Origin: Sphingomonadaceae bacterium
GTDB lineage: Bacteria; Pseudomonadota; Alphaproteobacteria; Sphingomonadales; Sphingomonadaceae
Direction: 5' to 3'
NCBI GenBank assembly: GCA_025359445.1
Contig: JANYGB010000047.1
Location: 1-55,833, forward strand
Length of the DNA stretch: 55,833 nt
A model generated the notes under the pieces. That model searched no databases, was not told the DNA's origin, and was given only the letters and a program-made list of their open reading frames with translations. The first letter of the stretch is position 1; each line of letters begins with the position of its first letter. Positions 42,501 through 50,362 of this stretch are shown piece after piece. The position numbers and the translations under genes were made by a program.

Positions 42501-45270
42501 CTCGCACCGTGCGGTTTTTAAGTGGCTGGCCGTCGAGCCCGACCACGACGGTCTCCAAGCGCAGATCGTCGGCCTTCATCATCCAGCCGTCGGTGCGCAA
42601 GCCCACTTGGAGCGCAGCGGGATAAAGCGTCATTGAGCGCGAGGCGGTCATCGTTTCGCCGTTGGCATCGGGGTAATCCATCTCGACGCTCAGCGTGACC
42701 GGCCGGGTGATCGGCTGGCCGACCGCAATGTCGGTCTTGGCGGTGCCGTCTGCGCCCAGCGTTGCGGGCAGCGTCTCGGCGAACGGCAATGTCGGGGTGG
42801 GTGCTTGCTGGTAACTGTCGAGCGGTTTGGTTCCCTCGGCAAGTTCCTCACCGCCGAAAGTGAACTGGTCCCAACCCTTGGGATCGGGAAACCATGCGGC
42901 GTAGTCGGTTCGCAGCGTGACCGGCAGTCCGCCTGCCCCGCCGCCCGAGAGGTAACCGACGAACAGCGATAGCGGCACTGAACCGGGCTGGACCAGCGCT
43001 TCCTTGGGCGCTTGAATCGTCGCGCGCATGTTGGGCAGCTTGTATTCGTCGACGCGGATCGACTGGCCGGTATAGATCGTTTTGTCACCGACCACGAAAG
43101 TCAGATCGTAATCGCCCAGTGGTGCGCCTTGCGGCACGGTCCAGCTCCCTTCGCTGGTCCCGCCTGCGCCAATGGTGACCGCCTGTGAGAACTCGGTGTC
43201 GCTGCCCTCATGTTTCAGCACCAGCTTGCCGGTGAAGCCCTTGGGATAGCCGAACCCGGCCCCGACCGGCCGGCGCATGATTTGCTTGAAATGGACAGTC
43301 TCGCCAATCCGCACCAGCTCCCGGTCGAACACAGTGTGAACGGTTTCCTGCTGCTCGGTCGAGCCGAACGACATGTCGAAATCGTAAGGCGAGATGCCCT
43401 GATCCCAGTCCGACAGGGTAAAGCTCATATCGCCGCCCGCGCGCGCCGAAACCATCAGCGGGACATCGATCTCCTGGCCTTCGCAAGTCCCCCCCAAGTT
43501 CGGTTCCGGCAGGATTCCGGCGATGCTCAGCAGCCCGTTGGCGTCGGTCTGGCCGTACGCGAGCAGTTTGCCGTCGCAGGCGTTGGAGATGCGCACCGCA
43601 GCCCCCGCAACCGGCGCGGCATCGGCCAGCGAAGTCACCCACACCAGCGAGCTTTCACGGCCCCATTTGAAATGCACCGCCATATCGGTGACCAGCGCGC
43701 CGGCCGCGACATAGCGCACCGCCGGCCGTCCGAGCAGAGCCGCGCCAAGCGCCGGGCTGGCCAGCTCGACTACGTGGAAACCCTTGTCCGGCAGCGGAAT
43801 CCCGACGACTTCGAAGTCCTTGCCTTTGCCCGGCAGGCCGAGTTGCATTGCCTGTCCGCCCGGCATGAGCAGCGGTTTCTCGCGGGTGTGGTTGACCGCC
43901 GTGGTAGTGCCGTCCTTGTGCTCGGTGAAGGCGTAGTCGCGGTTCTCGGCCTTATCGAGTCGGCGCAGCCACGCTGCGATCTGCGCGTCGTCATCTGCGA
44001 CCTTCTGGCTCTGCCCGGCAACCGAGGTTGCCTTGCCGGCCAGCTCTGGCTCGACCGCGCGGACTGTCACCGGCAAACTGGCACCCTCGCTTGCCTCGAT
44101 AATTCCGAAGCTCGCGGCAAATTTGACCAAAGGCGGCGCGGCGGCGAAGCGGATCGCCAGCGGGAAACGGGCAGAATTGGCAAGCGTACGGCCCGACAGG
44201 TCCTTGATGCCGGCGGGAAGCACGACTTGTGCGGCGGATTCGACCGGGAAGCCGCCAGCGAAATTGAGATCGGCGACTTCGGCCTTGTTCTTGTCATCCT
44301 CGTCCAGCGTGGGTGCACGTTCACTGCCGTCGGCAAATCGCAACCGCACTGCCAAGGCTTGCGCACGAGGAATCGAGGCGGTGAAGCGCAGGTGTGCCGG
44401 TGTGATCGGATTGCACGCGGCCTTGCCGTTGACCCGGCTGCATTCGAAATTGGCCGCAAAAGCCTGCCTCACGGTGAAATCGAATCGTTGGTCGCGGCCA
44501 GCTGTCTTGCCTGCGTCGGTGGTGATAGTTGCAGGCCAGACCAACGACATATCGTGCTTGGGAGGCAAAGGACGGCGGCATTTGAGCGCCATGACTGTGC
44601 GCAGCGCGGTCCGCCGCGCGGCAGGATCACCGGGCAGTTCATCGGCAATCTGCGCTTCGCTGAAAAAGCCGGTGCGGCGCCAGTCGTTTTGGCCGAGCCC
44701 GTCGAGGATCTGATCGACCGCTGCATCGCCGAGCACATCGACCGCAGCCGCTTCGCCGATCCCGTCGATTGCGCAGCTGGCGCGCGCCGCAACCGAAGCC
44801 GGGCTCGCCGGGACATTGGTGGCGATCAGGAACACCTGATCCTCGTCGATCTCGTCCCCGTCGGCGCCGGGCGCGAGCACCGACAGCACAGCGGGGCCAC
44901 CCGTGTCGATGCCGAAACTTGTCTTGCCCTGCACTCGGCTTCCGCGCAGCGTGGCGAGGTTGGGACGCAGCGTCACCGTGCAGGTTATGCCGCCTGGCAA
45001 CGGCGCGGCAAATTCAATTACGAAAGTCTGTGGATCGGCCCAGCGGCCAGTTTGCGCAGGCTTACAATCGCTGGTCGCGGCGGGTTTGGCGCGCGGATCG
45101 CCCAGCGGCACCATCGCTTCGGAAAAGCGCAGGGTATACCGGTCAACCGCGCCGCTGCTTGCGCCAGCGGTACCGGGAGTTGCGAGCACGACTTGCGGCG
45201 GAGTATCGCCCTGTGCAGCCAATGGCAGCAGCAACAGCGCAGGCAGTACCCAATTCCAGCCAGCCTTCAC
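39523..45270 (-). CDS. alpha-2-macroglobulin family protein with thioester
   Basis: A 1915-residue periplasmic macroglobulin (YfhM/ECAM-like). A signal peptide (cut after AAQGD) precedes the MG domains. The long mature part ends in a thioester domain with YPYDCFEQ (Cys1467, Gln1470), so the reactive thioester should form. The start is GTG at 45270 behind GGGGGA. Bacterial macroglobulins trap proteases that enter the periplasm, and PBP1C, encoded next with a 13-base overlap, is thought to mend the cell wall; the pairing is widespread. The TED and receptor-like domain follow normally to PVTVWGS. The bait region cannot be delimited by eye. Confidence 0.92.
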   Translation of the reverse strand: MKAGWNWVLPALLLLPLAAQGDTPPQVVLATPGTAGASSGAVDRYTLRFSEAMVPLGDPRAKPAATSDCKPAQTGRWADPQTFVIEFAAPLPGGITCTVTLRPNLATLRGSRVQGKTSFGIDTGGPAVLSVLAPGADGDEIDEDQVFLIATNVPASPASVAARASCAIDGIGEAAAVDVLGDAAVDQILDGLGQNDWRRTGFFSEAQIADELPGDPAARRTALRTVMALKCRRPLPPKHDMSLVWPATITTDAGKTAGRDQRFDFTVRQAFAANFECSRVNGKAACNPITPAHLRFTASIPRAQALAVRLRFADGSERAPTLDEDDKNKAEVADLNFAGGFPVESAAQVVLPAGIKDLSGRTLANSARFPLAIRFAAAPPLVKFAASFGIIEASEGASLPVTVRAVEPELAGKATSVAGQSQKVADDDAQIAAWLRRLDKAENRDYAFTEHKDGTTTAVNHTREKPLLMPGGQAMQLGLPGKGKDFEVVGIPLPDKGFHVVELASPALGAALLGRPAVRYVAAGALVTDMAVHFKWGRESSLVWVTSLADAAPVAGAAVRISNACDGKLLAYGQTDANGLLSIAGILPEPNLGGTCEGQEIDVPLMVSARAGGDMSFTLSDWDQGISPYDFDMSFGSTEQQETVHTVFDRELVRIGETVHFKQIMRRPVGAGFGYPKGFTGKLVLKHEGSDTEFSQAVTIGAGGTSEGSWTVPQGAPLGDYDLTFVVGDKTIYTGQSIRVDEYKLPNMRATIQAPKEALVQPGSVPLSLFVGYLSGGGAGGLPVTLRTDYAAWFPDPKGWDQFTFGGEELAEGTKPLDSYQQAPTPTLPFAETLPATLGADGTAKTDIAVGQPITRPVTLSVEMDYPDANGETMTASRSMTLYPAALQVGLRTDGWMMKADDLRLETVVVGLDGQPLKNRTVRVDLYSREILTARRRLIGGFYAYDNQEKVTKLPGGCLARTDQTGRASCKLAPGISGEITMIARATDDQGRESRAVQSVWLAGKDDWWFGGDNGDRMDLIPEKLEYKAGDTARFQVRMPFRAAEALVTVEREGVLSSFVTKLSGADPVVEVKLPANYAPNVYVSVMAVRGRVKGGSLWLSELARDWNLPFFSQDAASPTATVDLGKPSYRIGLAKIKVGWEGHQLAVALKPDRAKYGVRDTANVTVAVKGPDGRPASSADVAFVAVDEALLTLMPNHSWDLLKAMMGERNLEVATSTAQMQVVGKRHYGKKAVAAGGGGGAGDASGVNRENFKPVLLWQGHVTLDTKGEAQVAVPLSDALSSFKLVAVATDGAQLFGTGETTIRTAQDLSLYSGLPTLVRTGDHYDAVFTLRNSSDHAMKITAEPLIEPAVAKAGPLTITLPAGGAGQVRWGLNAPPAPGVLKWTVKARSSDGKASDTLTATQEVIPAIPIEVWAASLLRVGDPAPVIATPFGALPGGYVTVDLSDTLASPLGGVQAYMTAYPYDCFEQRLSRIVVAGDGVAWTSLAAALPTYLDSDGLVRYWPDAQMRGSSELTAYVLAVTSAAGLPIPDAARAKMVAALQGVVEGRIERSRSYAADERLVKIAALSALARAGAAQPGLVAKIDMVPADMPTSALADWIVALDRLPGAPRASLLRTAAEGELRKRLTYEGTRLDLSDRNNAPWWMMTSGDEMAIKALDAVLGKPGWSAEMPRMMVGVSARQLRGHWDTTPANAWGALVARRFAAKYPASAIAGTTHLALGTAVFDLSWPRLAPIAPVQLPLIDGPLTLSQSGGAGPWATVSVHAAVPLTAPLNAGYKLTRSLTVVSAKMPGKLSQGDVVRVRLTIEASAERTWVALSDPLPPGAVVMSSLGGQSQQLQSGQTSEGAWPAYVQSSRGSWQAFFDWLPRGTTVLEYTLRLNTAGTFALPPARVEAMYAPEIRGQFPIAPVTVWGS

Positions 45271-45367
45271 GTGTCCATCCCCCGAGTCGAAACCAGCCCG
45301 ACTGTCACGTAATCAGGAGTACTTGTCTATCGGACCGGCTGGCTAAATCGGGGTGCAAACGCCCGTG

Positions 45368-46543
45368 TCAATAAGACCGCGGCAACCCCAGCACATGTTC
45401 GGCCAGATAACTCAGGATCAGGTTCGTGCTGATCGGAGCGACGGTATAAAGCCGGGCCTCGCGAAACTTGCGTTCGACATCGTATTCTTCGGCAAAGCCG
45501 AACCCCCCGAAGGTCTGCACGCACATGTCGGCAGCGGCCCAACTGGCTTCTGAGGCGAGCAGCTTGGCCATGTTGGCCTCGGCTCCCGGGTTGCCGCCTT
45601 GATCGAAGGTTTGCGCGGCGTGGTGGACCATCAGCTCAGCCGCGCGCATCTGCGCATAGCACCGCGCGATCGGGAACTGGACGCCCTGATTCTGCCCGAT
45701 TGGCCGGGCGAAGACGCTGCGGTCCTTGGCGTAAGCGCTGGCCTTTTCGATGAACCACTTGGCATCGCCAACGCACTCCGCCGCGATCAGGATCCGTTCG
45801 GCGTTCATGCCCGAAAGGATGTAGCGGAAACCCTTGCCTTCCTCGCCGATCAGACTTGAGGCGGGGATGCGCAAATCGTCGAAGAACACCTCGGTGGTCG
45901 AGTGGTTCATCATCGTGCGGATCGGCTTGATGGTCAGGCCCCCACCTCCTTCAGACTTAGCGCCGATAGCCGCGCGCATATCGACCAGGAAGATCGACAG
46001 CCCCTCGGTCTTGCTCGCGGCCTGGTCGCGCGGGGTGGTGCGCGCGAGCAGCAGCATCAGGTCCGAATGTTCGGCGCGGCTGGTCCAAATCTTCTGGCCG
46101 TTGATCACATAATGATCGCCGTCTTTCACCGCGACCGTGCGCAACGAAAGCGTATCAGTGCCACTGGTCGGCTCGGACACCCCGAACGCCTGCAGCCGCA
46201 GCGAGCCTTCGGCGATCCCGGGCAAATAGGCCGCCTTCTGCTCAGGCGAGCCATAACGCAGCAGCGTGCTCATGATATACATCTGCGCGTGAGCAGAGGC
46301 GCCGTTGCAGCCCGACGACTGGATTTCCTCCATGATCACCGCAGCCGCATCGAGCTTGAGACCCGAGCCGCCAAATTCCTCGGGAATCAGCGCGGCGAGG
46401 AACCCGGCCTTGGTCAAGGCATCGACAAACTCGCCAGGATAAGCGCGCTCGCGGTCCTTTTCACGCCAGTAGTCGCCCGGAAATTCAGCGCAGAGCGCCT
46501 GCACCGCGCGGCGAATTTCGGCGATGTCGTCGCTTTCGGTCAT
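45368..46543 (-). CDS. acyl-CoA dehydrogenase
   Basis: A 391-residue FAD-dependent acyl-CoA dehydrogenase. FAD/substrate landmarks: FGVSEPTSGTDTLSLRT, INGQKIWTSRAEHSDLM, and QTFGGFGFAEEYDVERKFREARLY. Where most family members have the catalytic Glu in a Y-E-G-T motif, this one has VAPISTNLILSYL; its subfamily shares that tail (LAEHVLGLPRSY), so the base must lie elsewhere. It is translationally coupled to the thiolase (ATGA). Substrate unknown; a branched or modified acyl-CoA is likely. An alpha-2-macroglobulin gene follows after 97 bases. Confidence 0.92.
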   Translation of the reverse strand: MTESDDIAEIRRAVQALCAEFPGDYWREKDRERAYPGEFVDALTKAGFLAALIPEEFGGSGLKLDAAAVIMEEIQSSGCNGASAHAQMYIMSTLLRYGSPEQKAAYLPGIAEGSLRLQAFGVSEPTSGTDTLSLRTVAVKDGDHYVINGQKIWTSRAEHSDLMLLLARTTPRDQAASKTEGLSIFLVDMRAAIGAKSEGGGGLTIKPIRTMMNHSTTEVFFDDLRIPASSLIGEEGKGFRYILSGMNAERILIAAECVGDAKWFIEKASAYAKDRSVFARPIGQNQGVQFPIARCYAQMRAAELMVHHAAQTFDQGGNPGAEANMAKLLASEASWAAADMCVQTFGGFGFAEEYDVERKFREARLYTVAPISTNLILSYLAEHVLGLPRSY

Positions 46544-47763
46544 GCCGCGCGCTCAAACACCGCGGCGATGCCTTGCCCGCCGCCGATGCACATTGTCTCA
46601 AGGCCATACTTGCCGCCGCGCCGCCCAAGTTCGCGGGTCAGGTTGGCGAGGATGCGACCGCCCGTCGCGCCAATCGGGTGGCCAAGCGAGATGCCCGAGC
46701 CGTTGACGTTGAGGATGTCGTGACGGCTGTCATCGTCCGACCAGCCCCAGCCCTTGAGGCAGGCGAGCACTTGCGGCGCAAAGGCTTCGTTGAGCTCGAT
46801 CAGGTCCATGTCGGCCATCGACAGCCCGTTACGCGCGAACAGCCGCTCGGTGGCGGGGACCGGGCCATAACCCATTCGGCTCGGATCGACCCCGGCAGCA
46901 GCCCACGAATGGAACCACGCAATTGGTTCAAGTCCCAATTCCTCGAGCTTGTCTTCGGCCACCACCAGGCAGGCGGCGGCGGCATCGTTCTGCTGGCTGG
47001 CGTTGCCTGCGGTTACCACACCGCCCTCAAGCGGCCTTAGCTTGCCCAGGCTCTCCGTCGTGGCATCGGCGCGGTAGCCTTCGTCGTGCGCGAAGACGAT
47101 CGGATCACCCTTCTTCTGCGCAATGGAAACCGGCACCAGTTCATCGTCAAATTTGCCTGCGGCCCAGGCCGCAGCAGCGCGCTGGTGGCTGCGCGCGGCG
47201 TAAGCATCGCAAGCCTCGCGGCTGATATCCCAGTCCTTGGCGAGGTTTTCGGCGGTTTCGATCATCCCGCTGATCACCCCGAACCGTTCGGTCGGCTGGC
47301 TCATCACGCGGCCTCTGGTGAGCCGATCGTGCAAGGTCAGATTTCCGGCACGCACGCCCTTGCGAATATCGACCGAGTAATGCTCGACGTTCGACATGCT
47401 CTCGCAGCCGCCTGCAACGACAACGTCGCTCATCCCGGTCTGGATCATCATCGCCGCGTTGACGACGGCCTGCAGGCCCGAGCCGCAACGCCGGTCAAGC
47501 TGGTAACCCGGAACCTCGATCGGCAGCCCGGCGGCGAGCCACGACCAGTGCCCGATGCACGGCGCTTCGCCGTTGCCGTAGCCCTGGCTGAACACGACAT
47601 CTTCGACCCGCGCGGGATCTATTTTGGTGCGTTCGATCAGCGCCTTGAGAATCACCCCGCCCAGTTCCCCGGCGGTAACCGAGGCGAGCGCCCCGCCGAA
47701 CTTGCCCACCGGCGTGCGGATCGGGGCGACAATTGCAGCGCGGCGCAGGCTAAGTTGAAGCAT
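46540..47763 (-). CDS. acetyl-CoA acetyltransferase (thiolase)
   Basis: A 407-residue thiolase. It has acyl-enzyme Cys93 in LDRRCGSGLQAV, ELNEAFAPQVLACLKG, His in GSGISLGHPIGATG and the second Cys in MCIGGGQG. It carries out thiolytic cleavage or condensation in a beta-oxidation-like route. The stop overlaps the acyl-CoA dehydrogenase start, so the two act together. GAGACG precedes the ATG. An inverted repeat lies 32 bases upstream. Confidence 0.94.
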   Translation of the reverse strand: MLQLSLRRAAIVAPIRTPVGKFGGALASVTAGELGGVILKALIERTKIDPARVEDVVFSQGYGNGEAPCIGHWSWLAAGLPIEVPGYQLDRRCGSGLQAVVNAAMMIQTGMSDVVVAGGCESMSNVEHYSVDIRKGVRAGNLTLHDRLTRGRVMSQPTERFGVISGMIETAENLAKDWDISREACDAYAARSHQRAAAAWAAGKFDDELVPVSIAQKKGDPIVFAHDEGYRADATTESLGKLRPLEGGVVTAGNASQQNDAAAACLVVAEDKLEELGLEPIAWFHSWAAAGVDPSRMGYGPVPATERLFARNGLSMADMDLIELNEAFAPQVLACLKGWGWSDDDSRHDILNVNGSGISLGHPIGATGGRILANLTRELGRRGGKYGLETMCIGGGQGIAAVFERAA

Positions 47764-47785
47764 CGGTTCGTCTCTTTCTCAGAAC

Positions 47786-47814
47786 GCTTGGACCGCTTGG
47801 ACCACAGTCCAAGC
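47786..47814. promoter_or_regulatory. inverted repeat with tandem half-site upstream of the thiolase operon
   Basis: GCTTGGAC (47795-47802) and GTCCAAGC (47807-47814) form a perfect 8-bp inverted repeat with a CACA spacer, 31 bases before the thiolase start. A further CGCTTGGAC (47785-47793) repeats the left half in tandem. No T run follows on the transcribed side, so an operator is more likely than a terminator. Confidence 0.45.
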
Positions 47815-47938
47815 CCAAAAAAGTGGATGGGGCGCACGGCCTCGGAAACGGGCGCGCGGGGACCAGTTTGGCGAGGAAATAGACATTGAACAACAATGCC
47901 ATGGCCGTGCCGTGTAGGACAGCGCAGAGGCGAGGGCA

Positions 47939-49171
47939 TCAATCCCGCTCACGGTCGCTTGTGCGAACCACACCGCGATCGAGCAGCGCGGCGAGCGCGT
48001 TCGATGACAGACCTAGCCGTTCACTCAGTACCTCCTCAGTATGCTCGCCGAGGTAAGGCGCGGGGCGGGGATCGCCCACTGGCATATTTGGCACATTGGC
48101 GAACGAGCGGGTGGCGGGATATACGAAGCCGCTGGGGTTGGCGGGCGAGGGGCCGAACAGCGGATTACCTGTCACCAGTTGCGGATCCTGCGCCATCTCG
48201 AACATCGTGCGATAATGCTCAAAGGTCGCTCCGGCGGCGCTCAGCCGCTGCGCCAGATCGGCGTAATCGAGCTGTCCTGCAGCGCCCTGCAGAATCGCAA
48301 AGATCCGGTCGCGCTGAGCGAAGCGGTTGGCATCGCTGGTGGCGAAGCTCAGCCCGCTCGATTGTTCGAGCGCGGCGATCTGGTCACTCACTTCCATCGC
48401 TGCATTCAACGCATTCCATTGCTTGGCGGTGAGCGCGGCGACCATGAAGCGCTTGCCGTCGCGGCTGGTGAAATCGCGGCCCAAAGCGCCCCAGATGGCA
48501 TTGCCGAGCCGTTCACGGTCAGCGCCGCGATAGAGCATTTCTGCCATCGCTCCGCTGTTCGCGGCAGTACCGATCGCGACATCGCCCAAAGGCACGCGCA
48601 TTTCGATCCCCTCGCCGGTCGTATCGCGGTGGCGCAGCCCGGCGAGCAAAGCGAAAGCGCAGTAGGCCCCGGTGATGAAGTCCCACGCCGGCAGCGGCTG
48701 GTTGATCGGCGGGGCGGTGGCCGGGTCCCAATCGGCCGGGCCGGTCATCAAGGGATAGCCGCTCGCCGCGTTGACGGTGAAGTCCATCGCCTGGCGGCCA
48801 TCGTGCCAGCCCATGATCCGCACCGAGACCAGCTCGGGGCATTGCTCGGCGATGGCCGCATGGCTGAGGAACGAATCGACCGGCAAATTGGTGATCAGCA
48901 CTCCGGTTTGCCGCACCAGCTCGACCAACATGGCGCGGCCTTCCTTGCTGGTCAGATCGATGGCGACGCTCTTCTTGGCGCGGTTGAGGTTTTCCCACGC
49001 CAGGCTGCGGCCCTCGGTGGTCAGCAGCGCGCGGTCATAATCGAGCCCGCCCGCCGTATGGTCGACCCGGATTACCTCGGCGCCCAGCTGCGCGAGGTAC
49101 AGCCCGGCGGTGGGCGAGGCGACGAACGAGGAGACCTCGATCACTTTGAGACCGGTCAGGAGCTGGTACAT
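47939..49171 (-). CDS. CaiB/BaiF family CoA-transferase
   Basis: A 410-residue class III CoA-transferase: GLKVIEVSSFVASPTAGLYLAQLGAEVIRVD at the N-terminus, catalytic Asp expected in the PVDSFLSHAA region, then LLAGLRHRDTTGEGIEM and a C-terminal PYLGEHTEEVLSE. It moves CoA between carboxylic acids and likely feeds acids into the acyl-CoA route encoded alongside. The ATG at 49171 has GGAAGGG upstream. A 14-bp palindrome lies 45 bases upstream. The gap 47764-47938 to its left holds the thiolase operator repeat. Confidence 0.9.
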   Translation of the reverse strand: MYQLLTGLKVIEVSSFVASPTAGLYLAQLGAEVIRVDHTAGGLDYDRALLTTEGRSLAWENLNRAKKSVAIDLTSKEGRAMLVELVRQTGVLITNLPVDSFLSHAAIAEQCPELVSVRIMGWHDGRQAMDFTVNAASGYPLMTGPADWDPATAPPINQPLPAWDFITGAYCAFALLAGLRHRDTTGEGIEMRVPLGDVAIGTAANSGAMAEMLYRGADRERLGNAIWGALGRDFTSRDGKRFMVAALTAKQWNALNAAMEVSDQIAALEQSSGLSFATSDANRFAQRDRIFAILQGAAGQLDYADLAQRLSAAGATFEHYRTMFEMAQDPQLVTGNPLFGPSPANPSGFVYPATRSFANVPNMPVGDPRPAPYLGEHTEEVLSERLGLSSNALAALLDRGVVRTSDRERD

Positions 49172-49215
49172 GGCAACTGCCCTTCCAGCCTTCAGCCGCA
49201 AAGATCAAGACCAAG

Positions 49216-49231
49216 TTAACCGCGCGGTTAG
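49216..49231. promoter_or_regulatory. palindrome shared by acyl-CoA genes, copy 1
   Basis: TTAACCGCGCGGTTAG: arms TTAACCG and CGGTTAG around CG, perfect over 14 bases. It lies 45 bases before the CoA-transferase start and between it and divergent cysD. The same 7-2-7 layout occurs at 55496-55511 before the acyl-CoA dehydrogenase pair. Size and form fit a TetR-family operator. Confidence 0.55.
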
Positions 49232-49330
49232 CTCGGCATTGGCAGCGCAATAGGCTTGCTTGGCGCGCGCATGGAATTACTGCGTTTCGCGACTGGCCCG
49301 GCAGACGCTAGCGGCCCCCTGCGAAAGACG

Positions 49331-50236
49331 ATGACCACAAGCCTCACTCACCTCCAGCGGCTCGAAGCCGAAGCGATCCACATCATGCGCGAAGTGGTGG
49401 CCGAGGCGGAGCGTCCGGTGATGCTCTATTCGGTCGGCAAGGACAGCGCGGTGATGCTGCACCTCGCGCGCAAGGCGTTCTATCCCAGCCCGCCGCCGTT
49501 CCCGCTGCTCCACGTCGATACCACCTGGAAATTCCAGGAAATGTACCGGCTGCGCGACCAGATGGCCAAGGACAGCGGGATGGAGCTGCTGGTCTATCAA
49601 AATCCCGAGGCCAAGGCGCGCGGAATCAATCCGTTCGATCACGGCGCGCTGCACACCGATATGTGGAAGACCGAGGGGCTTAAACAGGCGCTCGATCAGT
49701 GGCAGTTCGATTCGGCGTTCGGCGGTGCGCGGCGCGATGAAGAGAAAAGCCGCGCCAAGGAGCGGATCTTCTCGTTCCGTACCACCAGCCACGGCTGGGA
49801 CCCCAAAAACCAGCGGCCCGAACTGTGGAACGTCTACAACGCCCGCAAGCATAAGGGCGAGAGCATCCGCGTCTTCCCGATCAGCAACTGGACCGAACTC
49901 GATGTGTGGCAATACATCCAGCTCGAAGATATTCCGATCGTCCCGCTCTATTTCGCCGCCCCGCGCCCCACGGTCGAGCGCGACGGGATGCTGCTGATGG
50001 TTGACGATGATCGTTTCCCGCTGGCACCCGGTGAGGTCCCGCAGATGCGCTCGATCCGGTTCCGCACGCTCGGCTGCTATCCGCTGACCGGCGCGGTCGA
50101 AAGCACCGCTGCGACGCTGTCCGAAGTCATTCAGGAAACCCTGCTCACCACCACCTCCGAACGGCAGGGCCGGGCAATCGACAAGGATGCCGGCGGCGCC
50201 GGGATGGAGCTCAAGAAGCAGCAGGGGTATTTTTGA
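49331..50236 (+). CDS. cysD: sulfate adenylyltransferase subunit 2
   Basis: A 301-residue ATP pyrophosphatase-type subunit that adenylates sulfate together with the CysN part of cysNC. The PP-loop [17 protein letters not shown] is near residue 40; [32 protein letters not shown] and GCYPLTGA are further landmarks. The ATG at 49331 fits the family N-terminus; the frame from 49256 is rejected. It heads the cysD-cysNC-cysQ operon. A palindromic repeat sits in the gap before cysNC. Confidence 0.95.
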   Translation: MTTSLTHLQRLEAEAIHIMREVVAEAERPVMLYSVGKDSAVMLHLARKAFYPSPPPFPLLHVDTTWKFQEMYRLRDQMAKDSGMELLVYQNPEAKARGINPFDHGALHTDMWKTEGLKQALDQWQFDSAFGGARRDEEKSRAKERIFSFRTTSHGWDPKNQRPELWNVYNARKHKGESIRVFPISNWTELDVWQYIQLEDIPIVPLYFAAPRPTVERDGMLLMVDDDRFPLAPGEVPQMRSIRFRTLGCYPLTGAVESTAATLSEVIQETLLTTTSERQGRAIDKDAGGAGMELKKQQGYF

Positions 50237-50249
50237 TGAGCTCGCGCAT

Positions 50250-50353
50250 CGTCATCCCGGCGAAAGCCGGGACCCAGCACAATAAAAACTGCCGTCGCAT
50301 GGCGACGTCGTCTGTTTGCTCGGACTGGGCCCCGGCCTGCGCCGGGGTGACGG
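50250..50353. repeat. inverted pair of GTCATCCCGGCG-type palindromic repeats
   Basis: Unit 1 (50250-50277) and unit 2 (about 50325-50353, inverted) share GTCA(T/C)CCCGGCG at one end and CCCAG at the other. Such paired units are common in alphaproteobacterial genomes. They occupy most of the 126-base gap between cysD and cysNC, and the cysNC ribosome site (CGGAGG) overlaps the end of unit 2. Confidence 0.8.
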
Positions 50354-50362
50354 AGGTTCGCG

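Noticed and set aside
43210..45312. Long plus-strand ORF opposite the macroglobulin gene
   Set aside because: Antisense shadow in high-G+C DNA; rich in Arg, His and Gln with no domain.
47795..47820. Rho-independent terminator
   Set aside because: The stem is followed by A and not T on the plus strand, and on the minus strand the T run precedes the stem.
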